Source of the DNA: Strigamia acuminata
Taxonomy: Eukaryota; Arthropoda; Chilopoda; Geophilomorpha; Linotaeniidae
Assembly (NCBI GenBank): GCA_949358305.1
Contig: OX442315.1
Span: 23,030,427-23,090,426, forward strand
Length of the DNA stretch: 60,000 nucleotides
Direction: 5' to 3'
In this document: in pieces, positions 24,937 to 38,389 of the stretch
Layout: every line of letters starts with the position of its first letter
Position numbering within the stretch: the stretch's first letter is position 1
Notes under the pieces: generated by a model
Seen by the model: the letters and a program-made list of their open reading frames with translations, nothing else
Told to the model about the DNA's origin: nothing
Database searches by the model: none
Translations under genes and position numbers: made by a program

Positions 24937-25429
24937 TATGCAGCGGATAGGTTTAGGTTTATCATGCGGTTTTGCCCACTGCTCTCAGATATCTAGAATC
25001 TATAGGTGCCAACCATCTGATAAGTGATAACCTTGAACCCGGCTTGGACAAATCCGATGTTTGTAACAGGAGGCCTGCACATTTAATTCATGACCAACTT
25101 AGATGTTAGTGGATTTTTATGGTTTTTATTATCAAAACATTACGGTTAGTACCGTCTGTTTTATCGTAAAGACGATGGTTTATTACGATACGATAAAAAT
25201 TAGCAAGTTTATGATTTATGGATTAAATAGAGAACGATTTTTCTTAATTCGGACGGAATAGTGGATTTCGGGCTTGGTACGTAATGTGGCAGACAGATGG
25301 CGGGTAAATGGAGTAAGCGCAGCATCCAGAAGGCTTTCTAATTGTTCTGAACATCTTCTGATCTGATACATCTTTTTGATTGAAGATTACCAAATTATCT
25401 ATACTTTGTTAAATGTCCATAGAATCTCT
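24937..25429. promoter_or_regulatory. Divergent promoter region between oxidase B and the ankyrin-SOCS gene
   Basis: The two genes start head to head 493 bp apart. The interval must hold both promoters. No specific factor site was assigned. Confidence 0.45.
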
Positions 25430-26767
25430 ATGGGTATTGGAAAGTCAAGTGTATCAGCAATGCCGCCCGATATCAGACAGTTGCATGAGGCTGTAATGCG
25501 AAATGATTTACAGTCCGTCCAAAACCTAATAGATAGTGGTACTAATGTTGATCATCCGTGGATAAACACTGGTTACCCAACCGTTAAAGATGGCACTACA
25601 CCCTTATGCGAGGCTGTTTGTTTAAATCATAAAAAAATAGTAAAAGTGAGAGTGAGACCATAAAAATTGCTCAACTTGCGATAATAAATATGAAAATAGT
25701 TGAAATGCTCGTTTTAGGTTCTCATCAAGGCACATGCCAAATTGGATAAAGCTGACCGGTTCGGGTGCTCTCCATTGCACAAAGCTGCATTTCATGGGCG
25801 CAGTATATTGGTTAAATTACTACTTGAATCTGGTATAAATTAGAAGGAAAAATGAATTGTAAATTCCTAAATCTGTAGTATATGTGAAAAAGTGACTATT
25901 TCATGTATTATTTTGAGTTAGGATAACAATTTGCAATTCATTTACTTCGGAAAATTGAAAATCTATTTGTTTCTATGAGTTTTTTATTTTTATTTATGGT
26001 AATTAAATTTAATCTGTAATTAATTTAAAGTGCAAAGAATATAAATTTATTTTATTTTATTTTTTAGGAGCTTCCGTAGATAGTTTGGATGAAAATTTAA
26101 ACACTCCGCTTCATTTGTGTGTGCAAAATACATCATTGCATAATATTGAGATAATTCAAATCCTTGTTGAAAATGGAGCTGACGTTAATGCGAGGAATAA
26201 GTGGGGGAAAATTCCTCTTCATACTTCTGCTCTTTGGGCTTCGGAAGAAATTACCAGGATACTAGTCAAGGTTAATTGTCGATAAAAACATAAAACAATC
26301 ATTTTACGATTATTGTTCAATAAAGTTTTACCTTACAGGTGAAATCACAATTAGATTATTCAGATATAAACGGCAAAACACCACTTTATGCTTGCATGAG
26401 TGTTTTAAATTGCCTGGATAAGAAGTCTATCAATTTTCATCATCGTTTACCTACGGCGAAGGTTTAGTGCGTTGAGTAATTTTAATTTACTAGTAAAATA
26501 ATTTGATTTTTTTTCTAGATTTTAATTTTTTCTGGATGCGATGCTTTGAATTTAGCCGCTTGGGTGAGAAAAAATGAAATATCAAGCATAGAAAATGACG
26601 AAGAAATGCGTGTGTGGCATCAAGACGCACAACCGGAATCACTGAAACACCTTTGCAGAGTCACAATTCAACACCAAGTGTGTGGCAATTGTCATAATCT
26701 GTGTGCTGTAAAGCAATTGCCACTTCCTTCAATATTAATTGACTATTTAGCGAGAAAACTGTTGTAA
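25430..26767 (+). CDS. Ankyrin repeat and SOCS box (ASB-type) protein
   Basis: Exons 25430-25645, 25718-25832, 26068-26270, 26339-26461 and 26519-26767 give 301 residues. About six ankyrin repeats are visible (DGTTPLCEAVCLNHKKIV, CSPLHKAAFHGR, NTPLHLCVQN, KIPLHTSALWA, KTPLYACMSV). A SOCS box closes the protein, with SLKHLCRVTI followed by QLPLPSILIDYL. ASB proteins are substrate receptors of Cullin5-Elongin B/C ubiquitin ligases: the ankyrins bind substrate and the SOCS box recruits the ligase. The substrate is unknown. A second in-frame ATG lies 30 bp downstream of the chosen start. Confidence 0.9.
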
Positions 26768-26806
26768 ATGTATTCTTTTTTAAATTTTTTTTAATTTATA
26801 TCATCG

Positions 26807-26812
26807 AATAAA
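26807..26812 (+). terminator. Polyadenylation signal of the ASB-type gene
   Basis: AATAAA about 40 bp past the stop codon, followed by A/T-rich sequence. Confidence 0.55.
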
Positions 26813-26939
26813 AAAATTTTGAAAACTTTCTAGAGTTGTTTGAACGCTGTTGTAATATAATGCATTGATTAAAAAACACTTTGAAATGTGTATTGTTTCA
26901 ACAACATCTGCGGATTGATTTTTTCATTTGGCTATTATT

Positions 26940-27231
26940 ACACCATCTTGCGGTAAAATCTAGCAGGAATTTAATGCGGCGCTCGGATTGTGTGCTATCA
27001 AATCATATACATCTGGCTTGCTGTAAAATGACGTAATAGAACATGAATTTGATCAAACGTAAGTTGATAACCAGTGACGTAAAACACAAGGTCACCGGTC
27101 AGAAAGAACTATCGGCAGATGAAATTCGGCTCCGAATTTTAGATATACTCTTTAAGTGCGGGAGTCCCGGCTTAGAAGTGAGTGTGTGTGGGTCAAAAGC
27201 AGCTGTTAACAGAGTAGATTCGTGCTGAAAG
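26940..27231 (+). other. Candidate non-coding first exon of the adducin gene
   Basis: A more GC-rich stretch ends in a good donor (gaaag|gtgaga at 27,231/27,232). A 61-codon frame here resembles nothing. The adducin start codon lies in an exon that begins with an acceptor at 29,163, so an upstream 5' UTR exon is needed and this is the best candidate. Confidence 0.4.
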
Positions 27232-28200
27232 GTGAGATTTCATTTTCATTTCACATGATAAACCTTCTTTTACATGAAATCTGCTCGTAATCTAAATGAA
27301 AGTCAAATTTTTCACGGTGTAGTTTTTTTTTGCTGCATTATTGGGAGCATTTCACCGATCGAGTTTTAATAGAAATCCTAAGTTGTGAGTACGTTCAGAT
27401 GATTAGTATACACTAAAAATTGCTCTATCATTCGTGCGCTCGCCTTCGTACGAGCTGTTTTGAGCGAAAATAAAAGATTAGGTAATGGCTATGATACGCC
27501 TTGCACGGCCAAAATGCGCCGCCATATTGAAGTTTGTTGAAGTAGGAGTGGCAGGTTCGTTTTGAAACTCGAATTTCGGATCAGAATGCAAAGTAATTAA
27601 CGATACAATAAATTAGAATGTATCTCGGAAATTGATTCAAATAAAATCGTGCAGTTGATAAACGCTTTCAACTTTTAATAGCGGCACGAAACGAGCAAAA
27701 TTTTCTAACGCTTTAATCCAGTCGTCCTTTTTCATCCTCATGCTTTTCACGCCTTTAATACATATTGCTTGTATTCAGGTATAAAAAAAGGTACAAAATA
27801 GGTTCAAATAACATTGCAGGAATTTCAATGCAATTAAATTACTTTGTAATAACAAAGGAAAAAAATAGTTTGAGATTTTAATTTGTTTTTATTAAGTGTA
27901 ACAGGAAAAATTAATTAATTTAGATAATAAAATAATAAAAAACAGTTTGAAATTTTATTTCGATTTTATCTTTTTGGAAATGAATGAATGTGAATGAATC
28001 ACTGGCTTTTTCACTCAGAGTGGGTTGATGACAGAAAAGTTATCGATTTTCTAAGAGCAGTCACCCCCACAACAGACTGACATTGATTCGCTGGACATTT
28101 GTGTCTGGAGTTTGCTGACACATCTGTTGCACGAAAAAATGAACTGTGTGATCGCTAACGTATCCAAAACCGATTAGATAATTTTACTCTAACCAAGGTA

Positions 28201-28233
<33 letters not shown>

Positions 28234-29163
28234 AAAATATTTCAAAAAATTTATTACACTTATAACTATTTGAAAAAGATAAGTGATTTATTTTTATCAG
28301 TGTTTACAGATCAGTTTGGCTCGAGTGTCGAGGAAAGATAATTTTTAATACAGTTAGTAGAGAAAAAATTACATTTATCGACAATAGTTATATTTTTGGA
28401 TGAAATAGATTTAAAAAATACAATTTTTACATCTAGGTCAAGGTTTAGTTTATTTTAAATGTTATCAGTAACAACTGGAGCAATTTTCTTCACTGAATTG
28501 GTCACTTCAAGCTTCAATTGTATCCGCAAATAAAAGCCAGACGTAAAAATCTAGTTTTGTGGTTAGGAATCCGGTAGCGTATATCTATAATATGGTTCAT
28601 TAATTTTTTTAAATTTTGTTTTGTTGCTTTAAAAAAAAAAAAAAAAATTAAAAAGGCAATGGACTGTACTGCACTTGTTGGCATCTGCATGCATTGGTCA
28701 TTTCCTGATTCGATCAGAAGCTTAGAAATAAACTTAATGGTTACATCACATCCCGTAATTACTTTAATTCATACACGCTCTTTAAATGCTAAGTGTAAAC
28801 ATTTATTCATGAAAAATTGATTTCTTACAAAAATTTAGTCGTTTAGCTCGATTATTTACATCACAAATAATAAAAAATAAATGATTTTTTAAGTTTACGT
28901 GCGTTTAGATGATTCATTTTCTAAATTTAGGTGTTAAAATAAAAAAATCTCTGAAAAAATTGTGTTTCGATATATAATTATAAGATAAATTGATCCGTTA
29001 TACACACGTGCGCCAAGTTTTTTGTGTTTGAGTCAGTGACCTGACGAGGAGGTTACGCTTCTAAGCAGAGGAAATGGAAGCAGTCATGAAGAATAAAAAC
29101 GGGGTTTTGACATTTAAAGGATAAAGGAATATGTATTTATTCTGTTTTTTTTATTTCTTACAG
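27232..29163. other. Probable first intron of adducin
   Basis: About 1.9 kb of non-coding AT-rich DNA with a poly-T run of about 28 near 28,202-28,229 and a poly-A run of about 16 near 28,632. No gene or transposon was recognised. Confidence 0.4.
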
Positions 29164-29176
29164 AGTCTCGATAAAA

Positions 29177-32100
29177 ATGACGGAAACCCAGGCGAAGGCC
29201 AATGGGCCTGTAGATGGGAAAGCTAATATTGACCCAGATGATCCAGAATATCAGCGGCAAATGAGGCGTCCTGCTGACATAGATCAAGATATGAAGGAAA
29301 TGGACCGGAGAAAGAGAGTGGAGATGATCTTGAATAGGTTTGTTGTCGTTGCAATTAAGACATTAGAAAAAAAAATTAATTGAATCTAATTATTTGTAGT
29401 CAAATGTTTCGGGAGGAATTGGAACGTATCATTGAAGCCCAATTACGTGAGGGTTATCATCCAGCCAGTTTATTGGCTCTGCAGAAAATTTCCGAATTGG
29501 TTTTGCCGAATGCTAAATTTAATGGTTCTAGTCTTTTCAAAGGTATTGGAAAAGCAGCAGCGATTGATTTAAAAAAGGAGGAGAATAATGTAGAGAAATA
29601 ATATTTTAGGAAGTAGTTGTGTTATTCCTATTGCTGACATTCGTGGCGTTGAATCGATGGGATATGGAAAGGGAGAGAAATTACTGCGATGTAAATTGGC
29701 ATCTGCATTTCGATTAATTGATTTATTTGGATGGTCGCAAGGAATTTATAATCACGTAACGGTAATAATCGAATTGGGGGAATTTAATTTATAAAATGAA
29801 AGATTAATTGGTTGATTGCGTTTGTTTTTAAGGTTCGTGTAAGTCAAGATCAGGAACATTTTCTCATTAATCCGTTTGGTATGCTGTATCATGAAGTTAC
29901 GGCATCATCTTTGGTTAAAATCGATATGCAAGGGAATATTGTGGAACAAGGGACCACTAACTTGGGTGTAAACCTCGCAGGATTTCATCTTCATTCGGCA
30001 ATCCACGCCTCGCGTCCTGATATCAGATGTGTCATTCACGTTCACATACCTGCATGTGCTGCCGTGAGTTTACTAATAATAGTAATAATAATAATAAAAC
30101 TGAAATAACTTGTAATGAATTTGCAGATTTCAGCGATGAAATGTGGTTTGTTACCAATTAGCCAGGAGTCGCTTGTGCTCGGAGATATTAGTTACCACGA
30201 TTATGAGGGTTTAGTGGTAGAAGCATCTGAAAGAGAAAGCTTGGCAAGGGATTTAGGACCCGTGAATAAGGTAGATGATGGATGAAAGTTAATTTTTTGT
30301 TATTGTAATGTGGTTTTATGCTAAATTAAATAATGTTAGGTCATGGTTTTGCGTAATCATGGAATTGTTTGTTGCGGTGAAACTATCGAAGAAGCTTTTG
30401 GGTTATTAGTAAACGCGGTACTGGCTTGCGAAACCCAGGTACAGTATATTTTTATTTCGGTATTTCTTGACATTTTTTTAAACTTTATTTTTGTTTGTAT
30501 TATTTTTTTCAAGTCCAAAGTAATGCCGATGGGTCTGGAGAACATTAATCTTGTTAGCGACGATGTGCGTAAGAAGGTATTTGACGATGTTCACAGAGGT
30601 GCAGTTTATACAAAACCGGCTCAAGAAATGGGCGATGGAGATGCCAAAGTGGAACGCAAAGATCGTAAATGGAAAGTTGGTGAATTGGACTTCGAGGCGT
30701 ACATGAGAATGTTGGATAATGCCGTGAGTCATTTAGTTATGTTGTAAGTGCTGAGACAATATTTGTTTCTTGTTATCAAAGGGATTTCGAACCGGGTACT
30801 TGTATCGCCAACCTTTGGCTCGAGTGGAAGCACCCAGGCCAAAGAACGATTGCGAAGTACCACCAACGTCGTCATCGAGCACTTATATTTTTGATGAAGA
30901 TGATTTGTTAAGATTTAGGTATGTTTTGCATAAATTTTAAAATTTTATTCTTAATGCAATAATTGTTTACAGTCCGTTGAGAAAGCTCATGGAAGGCCGT
31001 AAAGCGCACGATAAGACAAGATGGTTGAATTCGCCTAACGTGTATCAAAAAGTGGAAGTATTGGAAACAGGAACTACCGATCCTAAGAAAATAACCAAGG
31101 TACAAGAATAAATTGCGGTGTTTCGTGCACATGTATTCTGCCAATTGTCAAAGGAAATCTTTTTCTGCAATTACTGTTAAACAAGTGCTGTTTTTAAACA
31201 AAAAACTTTTTCTAAGTATTGTAGCTTCTACTGTGATAGTTTTGTTGCTGAGATTTTGTTATTTTGTATATTATACACAATATATATATATATTTGTTCG
31301 ATTTAGTTTTAAAACGTTTTTATTCGTGTGGTAAAATAGACATTAGTTGTACTGTGCCATTTATTTTTACAATATTTTTACAATATTTTAGAATCATTTT
31401 TCGGTGTTGTCAGTTAGTTCTAATAATTTCGATTCCCGCATGAAATTGATGAAAGTAACAATTTGAAGTCGGATTTTGTTAATTGTAGCTTGTGATTATT
31501 AAATACCATGGCTAATAAATTGCTTAACAGCATCAGTTTTGGAGTTGAGATTTTTCTGACTTGGGTTGTCGCATTGCCATGAGTATCTTAACTAAATTTC
31601 AAAATTATAGCATCATGATGGTCTTTCTGTTTTTTTTTTTTTTGTTTTTTTTAGTTTAGTAGATAGTTTGAGTTTTATTTTGTTTGTTTTATCGTTTTTT
31701 TTTTTTCATATTTTCATATTTATTTAAAAATTTCATTTTATAATTTTATTGTTTTTTTTTTTTACATATTCTGCATTCCTTTTTATTTGTTCACAGTGGG
31801 TGACAGTCGCCAATGGTGATGAAATTGAAGTAAGAGGCAGTCACACAAAAAACAGTTTTTATGTTCATTTTTTGCACTTGTTTCAATATATTATTTTTTA
31901 AATTGTATTTCTTCAGTTGCATTTTCAATTTTTTCCTGCATGAACATTCTGGTGACGGTATATTTTAATTGCACGAGTTTTTTTAATCACTAATTTTATA
32001 ACATTGTTTTCATTAGTTACTAAACTGATTAAATCACCACATGGCTTTTAAATTTTATCTCAATCTATCAGTTCATTTAGTTTTGAAAGCAAAGTTATAT

Positions 32101-34756
32101 TTTACCTTTTGTTTTTTTCTCGTTTCTTGTAGTGGGTCGCTGAAGGTTCCCCAACCCACAGTAGCAATCCTATAAAAATAGAAAGCGCTCACCACTTTGT
32201 GCCCCAGAATACTGATCCAGCTGAATTCAAAAGAAAACAGAAAGAGGTCGGTGATGCTCTTCTAATTTTTCGTTATTAAATTGGCAAAATTAAATAAATA
32301 AATAAATAAAATGGCATTAAAAATGGAAATTTAGATTAAGGAAAATCGGATTCAGTCACGGATTACAGCCGGTCCTCAGTCACACATTCTGGAAGGTGTA
32401 CCATGGGAAGAAATCAAGAAGATGCAGGTAAATTATTACAAATAATTACCGTATTACCTTTGCTTTAAGTGGCATGTCGGTATACATGAAATTACCAACT
32501 TCTGGAAATTTCAGGTACAAACTGGATTTTAGGGTTTTTAATAATTGAAACCCCTGGGTGAATAATTGTTGGAATTTGGGCCAGATATTTGAGTTTTCTA
32601 GATATCCTGAAGGTAATCATTAAAATTTATGAAAATTTAGAGAAATTTAGCCAATTTCTTACACTTTGGACATCTAAAATGGTTTTGATTCATTTTACAT
32701 TAAAAAAAATTGTACTTATTTATAATGTTATGCCGGTTTGGTCAAACCCGCGCTATACCGGCATGCCAGTTAAAGTGGAGTAGTGCGGTATGGTTTAATT
32801 TTGATCACGATTTGGACGAACTTAATAAATATTTAACTGAATCTTTAGGACGCTGGAGTAAGCAGCGCGACTGATCAAGTGTACATCGTAGGTGCTGCAT
32901 CAAAAGGCATCATTCAACGGGACTTCCAGCACAATGCGATGGTTTATAAAACACCTTACGCTAAAAACCCTTTCGACGCGATTACCGACGAAGAAATCGA
33001 AGAATACAAACGCGATGTTGAGAGGAAACAGAAGGGAGACAGCTGTGAGATTAAAGAGGACTTGAAAAGGAATTGAAATAGTAATTTTTGTTTTACTTCA
33101 GTCGATGGAACAGGCGATGACGAGATGTCACCGCGTTCTCCTGTTCGTTCGCCAGTAGGTGGTGTTCCTGTGTACCCAGGAGTAGAAGGTGATACTGATG
33201 ATACGAAAGAGACCCTAGTTCGAGCTGAGCCCCAGTCTCCCACTTCTCCCCTGTCTGATGAGGAGGGTAGGTTCTAACATAGATGCTTGTATTGCACTAA
33301 TATTCTTACATCTAACATTACTAACTTACGCTATTAGTCTAATTCTACGCGTTAGGATCATTTATTACTATTCCAGGCTTGGTTTCGTTCTAAAACACGC
33401 AGTTCACTAATCTTACTGGGGCATATGCACATATTTGCACGCTGAAAGTTGAAATTTATTTAGTTGATAAAAATAGGTTTAGTGATAACCAAATCCGAAT
33501 TTACCAGGGCAGCCGAGGGTTTACCGTTGTTTTCTTTTCATTCTTTTATTCTTTTTTGAAAAGTTTCTTGTATTCATTTTAGCAATGCACAGAGTAATTT
33601 GGGTGGAGAAAAAGGAAACTCCTTCACGCATCCATGCTGAACCTCAAATTATCATAAATGATGGTTAGTAAAGGGTTGTAATGTCCCTCCAAATTGAATC
33701 AATTTATGAGAAATTGAAAATTGGCAACAATTTGGGCTCGAGTGTTTTTTGAAAATGAGGCTAAGCTGATCTTGGTGATGGTTTTAATTTGCATGCACAC
33801 TTGTCACCTGAAAATATTTTTGTATTTTCTCTTCCTAATTAACTAGATTAATCTTTGTGCCAATTTTTTATTATTTATTTATTTATTTATTTATTATTTG
33901 TTTATGTGTATTTAGTGTTGCATGAAGTAGAATTCTAATTTGTTTCTAAATTGCATGACAGAAATTTCCCGTGAAAACAGTCTTAAAATTCAGATTCAGA
34001 GATCTCATTCTGCACGTGTGCCTGAACGAGGTAAACTTAAATTTAAGTTTAAATTTAAGAAAATCAAATCAAAATTATATAATTTTTGCTCTTATTTTTA
34101 ATTTTCACAAATTGTCTTATATATATATTTTTTTTTCGATTTTCGTGTACTTTTATATGAAATATTTTCTTGCATGCTTTGCTTTACAAATTTCTGATCA
34201 CCTAACAGCTCCTGTTGCAAATTCTGATCCTTTTCAACGACGTGCACAATCCATCCGTGAAGGCAAGATAATGGGTAAGTGACGGGAGCTTTGACGCTTT
34301 CGTCCACTATTTTAAGCCTTTACGTCCTTAATTTGTGGTGTTGAACCTTTTACTAACAACATTTTAAATGTTTTACTAATGATAGCAGAAATTTTATGGG
34401 ATAAATATTCGATTGTATGTTTATTGTTAGCAATTAACATTTTAATGTAAAGTGAAATTGTTAAAATTTAAAATTTGAATCTTAACCGAAAGGTGATAGA
34501 GCTGTTAACGGCGATGAAGTGAAGGAAGGAGTGCAGTCACCGGATCACGAAGATGTCTCCGGAGCATCTCGCAGTAGCAAAGAGGTTTGATTCAGTTTGA
34601 AATATGAGAATGTTTAGTTTTAACGTTGGTAAACATTAGGGATCGCCGACTAAAGAAGTTTCCTCGCCCCAAAAGGAGAAGAAGAAGAAGAAGGGTTTGA
34701 AAACCCCGTCATTCCTGAAGAAAAAGAAGGATAAGAAGAAGAAAGATGTTGAATAA
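29177..34756 (+). CDS. hts: Adducin (hu-li tai shao / ADD homologue)
   Basis: Nineteen coding exons (first 29177-29337, last 34640-34756; others 29400-29542, 29610-29761, 29833-30063, 30127-30270, 30340-30438, 30514-30723, 30782-30918, 30973-31099, 31797-31829, 32133-32246, 32335-32427, 32849-33044, 33102-33266, 33583-33663, 33962-34030, 34209-34274, 34493-34584) give 809 residues. The head is the class II aldolase-like domain without enzyme function, including GFHLHSAIHASRPDIRCVIH (start of the motif) and LRNHGIVCCGETIEEAF. The neck and tail follow, with TAGPQSHILEGV and EEIEEYKRDVERKQ. The end is Lys-rich (KTPSFLKKKKDKKKKD), the MARCKS-related domain that binds calmodulin and caps spectrin-actin junctions. 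Exon 31797-31829 is a 33 bp microexon and several small 3' exons could be alternatively used. Confidence 0.95.
31797..31829 (+). other. hts: 33 bp adducin cassette microexon
   Basis: It lies between a clear acceptor (ttcacag) and donor (gtaaga), is phase 0 on both sides and encodes WVTVANGDEIE. The next exon also begins with Trp-Val (WVAEGSP) after the same upstream residues ITK, which is the form conserved with other adducins. Skipping gives the conserved protein, so this is probably an optional exon. Confidence 0.6.
32447..32791. mobile_element. MITE-like element in an adducin intron
   Basis: The start (taccgtattacctttgcttt, then aagtggcatgtcggtata) and the end (tataccggcatgccagttaaag, then tgcggta) are imperfect inverted repeats of about 36-40 bp. 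The 270 bp between them is AT-rich and non-coding. Confidence 0.6.
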
Positions 34757-36415
34757 AAAAAAACTTCAGGTAGATACACCCGAATAGAAACTCTGGGTGG
34801 TGTTGTATTTATGTTTTCTTTTTTTGTTATTATTAGCTATGATGAAGACTTTACTTCGCTTAAACAAGATCAGCTGCTTTGTGTCATAAATTAAAATGGG
34901 GGATTAGGGTAAAGCTACAGAAAAAAAGTGAACTTTTTTTAGTTGAAAAGTGTGGATCTTTTTTTGTGTAGTGAAAATTCACACGTTTTTTTGCCAACAT
35001 GGTTTTAAGTGTTCGCATTCTAATTAACCTTTTGTGCAAATATGCTCTTGTTCCATCCAGTTGGCAAAAAAAAATTATGGCAACCTGCTACATTCTTATC
35101 AAAAATCCAATACAACTTTTCTAAATATTAAAAAGAAAATGAGAAATGTAGAAAATTTGTTCATTCTAACCACGTGTTTGTCCTGTTTTGAGGGATTGAA
35201 CTTTTTAAAGTATTTTGTACATAAAATTCAAAGAATTGAATGTTGACTGAAAAGTGTTGTCCCTCTGTTTCTACTCTTGGCATTTCGTAGTGTGTAGTTT
35301 TATCAGTTCTGTGATTGATGATTACAAATGATCAATGTGTGTGAACTGGTCAATGAGGGAGCAGTGAAATGATTAAATTTGGCAATTAAATTTTCTTTTT
35401 TTTTTGCTTACATTAATGTACTGTATTGATAGTTCTTTCCCAGTGATTTACTCCAGTTTAATGTTTTCATATATAGCTTACCGTAGACAATTTTAAAACA
35501 AATTTTTTTGAGCTTTGCTCTTTAAATGTACTGATTTTACAATGTGAATGCAAATTTCAATCATTAATTACACTGCCATAATTCAGCATTTTGTTGAGCT
35601 TCCTCCCGAGTTATTTGGCATTTTGTTACTATTGCTTAAATTGGTCTTCAGAATTAAGTTTTTAATTTTTTTTGTAATGATATATTTGTCATACAGCAAT
35701 AAATTGATTTTCTCAAATTGTTTTATTTCTTTTTTCTATATTCATCGTGAAATAGTTAAGACGAAGCTCTGAGGCTAAAAAAAAACGGCAGCTTAATTAT
35801 TTGTATCCAAAAAATTTGCATTTTTTTAAATTTTATTTTGTCTTTCAGATCTTCAAAATAAAACTAAAGCAATGCTCAATTCACGTTTATAAATTGTTTT
35901 GTGCAATTTGTGTATTGAATTTTGTACTATCGTAAGGTTAGTTGAGCTTTTGTTACATGCATTCAAATTCAGTCTCTTAGATGTAAATATTCCGTAATCA
36001 ATGTGAGAAAATAAGGAGTTACAACCGAAAGAAACTGCCATTGAGAGAAACAAATGTTGCACATTATATAAAGTTGTAGCTTACGTAAACTTTTCAGACT
36101 AAGCTAAGCTGAGTGCATACGTTTGTCACATGTAGCAAAGTTTATTTTTACAGTATCGAGCTGTTGTTAATGCACACGAAAAAAATTTATAATATTTGTG
36201 CCTGTACTTTGAAGCTGTTTAATTTCATATTGTGCTTTAGCTAGAAAAAGAAACATAATAATAATAAAAAAAAAAGTAGAATATCAATGTTCGAATTAAT
36301 TTCTTTACAACAACTAATTGAACGATTGTTTTAATTTCCACAGTAACCAAAATTCAATTTTTCTACTTAAGATTTGAAGCTACAATTTAATTGAAAAAAC
36401 GAAAAAAAATGAATG
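34757..36415. other. Adducin 3' UTR and convergent spacer to PSMD4
   Basis: AT-rich, no coding signal. AATAAA signals for the plus strand occur at 35,698-35,703 and 35,857-35,862, suggesting a 3' UTR of about 1 kb. The remainder belongs to the 3' flank of the minus-strand proteasome gene. Confidence 0.5.
35698..35703 (+). terminator. hts: Candidate adducin polyadenylation signal
   Basis: AATAAA followed by a T-rich downstream element (gttttatttc). A second AATAAA at 35,857 is an alternative. Confidence 0.4.
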
Positions 36416-38389
36416 TTATTTCTTAGTTGCTTTGTCTCCCTTTTTCTCCTTCTCCTTTTCTTTGTCCGGCTGTTGAGTCAACGTTCCCACGGCGTTACGT
36501 ACAGCCTCACTTTGCGGGTCCACACCTGGAAGAGTTTCCAAAACGCTTTGTAGAAAAGCCGGATCATTCATAACTTCCGAATAATCTTCATTGTCGCCCT
36601 GAAAATAAATGTTAATAAAAGTTAATCAATCCCGCAGCATAATATTAACCACATTTTACCCTTTTCTCATCAACTTCATCGGTTTCCATTGGAACTGGTT
36701 CGCTCGAACCTGCAGCTTCTTTTCCTTCTGAAAAGTTAAGCATTAAGTATTTTTATTGCAATTTCACCTTTTAATTTGCTTACGGCTTTGTTGTAATGAC
36801 ATCTGCATGGCGTAAGCAATTTGTTCTTCTTCAGTCATGGATGCAAAATCGGGGTCGTTGCTTACGACAGGTGCGTCTTGTTCCATGGACATGGCCAGAG
36901 CTTTCTCGAGTAAACTTTCTTCGTTCGAACCTGTAGAAATAACCGAGTGAGAAATAGTTTTTCAACTGAATACTCTTTTACCTTCAGTCTCGGCTTGTGC
37001 TCCTGGAGCAGGCACCTTTGATTCAGCACTAGATTGAACTGCAGCTCTTCGCGCCTCTTCTTCCTGTCGTTGACGTTGTTCTTCCATTGAGACGCGCAAA
37101 GCCTAAATTAAAATATTTTCGTACTTATTAACAATTTCTTAAACTATTATCTCGAGATAATATTTACCAAAGCCAACTCTGGATCCTCATTTGGATCGAC
37201 AAAATCAAAGCTACCGGCTCCACTGATTCCGATTGCTCCAGATCCATCTTCCCCTTGAATGACGGGAGAACTCACCAGGGCATCGGCAAGATGAGGGCCA
37301 GGTGGAATGGTTATCAAATGAGAACTGCGGTGAATAAAGTTAACAACATTATTTAGACTACAATTAAAAATTAGAAATATCATCTTACGGTCCTCCTTCT
37401 TTGCCGTTGACTGCATTGACAAAATAAGTCAGTTTATCGGTGTTAACCGTCTAATAAAGAAAATAAAGAAAATAAAAATTGTAAAGTACTAAATAAATTG
37501 TTTATCGATATAGACTTTTACATCTTCTCCGAAATTAATCACATCAATCCCGACTTTCTCCTTCTTTAAACGTTTAGCAAGTTTAGAAAGCTGTAAATAA
37601 AGAAATATCATTTGAATAAATCCAAATAAATAAATTCAAAAGCGCGTACGTCTCTTTCATCAGTGATAATTGGACTCCCAACAAATACCACAATTCTTAA
37701 TTTGTGATTACGACCTTGACGGTGTCGAAGCGCCAGCTAAAATTAACATTCAATTAAATTATTAAGAATTTAAAACATTTTTTTTTAAAGGGAAATATTT
37801 ACATGAGCAATTCGAACTCCACTAACGAAATTAATCTCGCCTTTCGGTGTAACTTGGTGCAACTTGGACATGATACGGCCGACATCGGTTGTTAGAGTCG
37901 CCAACACTTCAATGTTGCTATAAAATTCGTAATCAATAATTATCTCTTAATATCAAAAGTATATAAAATAAATCTCAAAACTTACTTGGCTAATGTTAAC
38001 AATCCGACATTGTTTTCGGGATTCGCTCTAGTTTTCGAATGGCAAATCAGTGTCACTGCTTCTTGTTGCGCTTGTAGTCGTGTTGGTAAAAAATCTCCAT
38101 TTCTCATGTAATCGCTGTTGTCCACACTAAATATGAAAATAATTTAAATAACACACATAAATAAATACGCCTAATGTAATCATTCATTTTTGCTTGGTCA
38201 CGATAGGCAGTTCACAACAAAATCATTTTTTAGCTTTTATTCGATCAATTAAACCTTTAAATTTTCCAAATCACTTTAGTTAACGATAAACGCCCATTTT
38301 TTAATTTTTCTTATACATATGTGCGCGAAATATAAAACAATATACAAAAATGTTTTCACTTACCAGACCATTGTACTTTCCAGCACCAT
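36416..38389 (-). CDS. PSMD4: 26S proteasome ubiquitin receptor Rpn10/PSMD4
   Basis: Eleven exons: 38389-38364, 38126-37986, 37917-37803, 37736-37650, 37590-37522, 37450-37389, 37324-37168, 37102-36982, 36930-36784, 36727-36660, 36598-36416, giving 391 residues (human 377). The N-terminal VWA domain starts [20 protein letters not shown] and contains [18 protein letters not shown]. The linker [19 protein letters not shown] is followed by two ubiquitin-interacting motifs, [14 protein letters not shown] and [14 protein letters not shown]. The tail ends in the usual Lys/Glu-rich [11 protein letters not shown]. The protein sits in the 19S regulatory particle and captures polyubiquitinated substrates. 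The 26 bp first coding exon is the shortest in the gene and is supported by phase and by the exact family N-terminus. Confidence 0.97.

Noticed and set aside
27043-27228. 61-codon frame as the adducin N-terminus
   Set aside because: It is closed by its own stop before the donor and does not join in frame to the exon with the conserved adducin start at 29,177.
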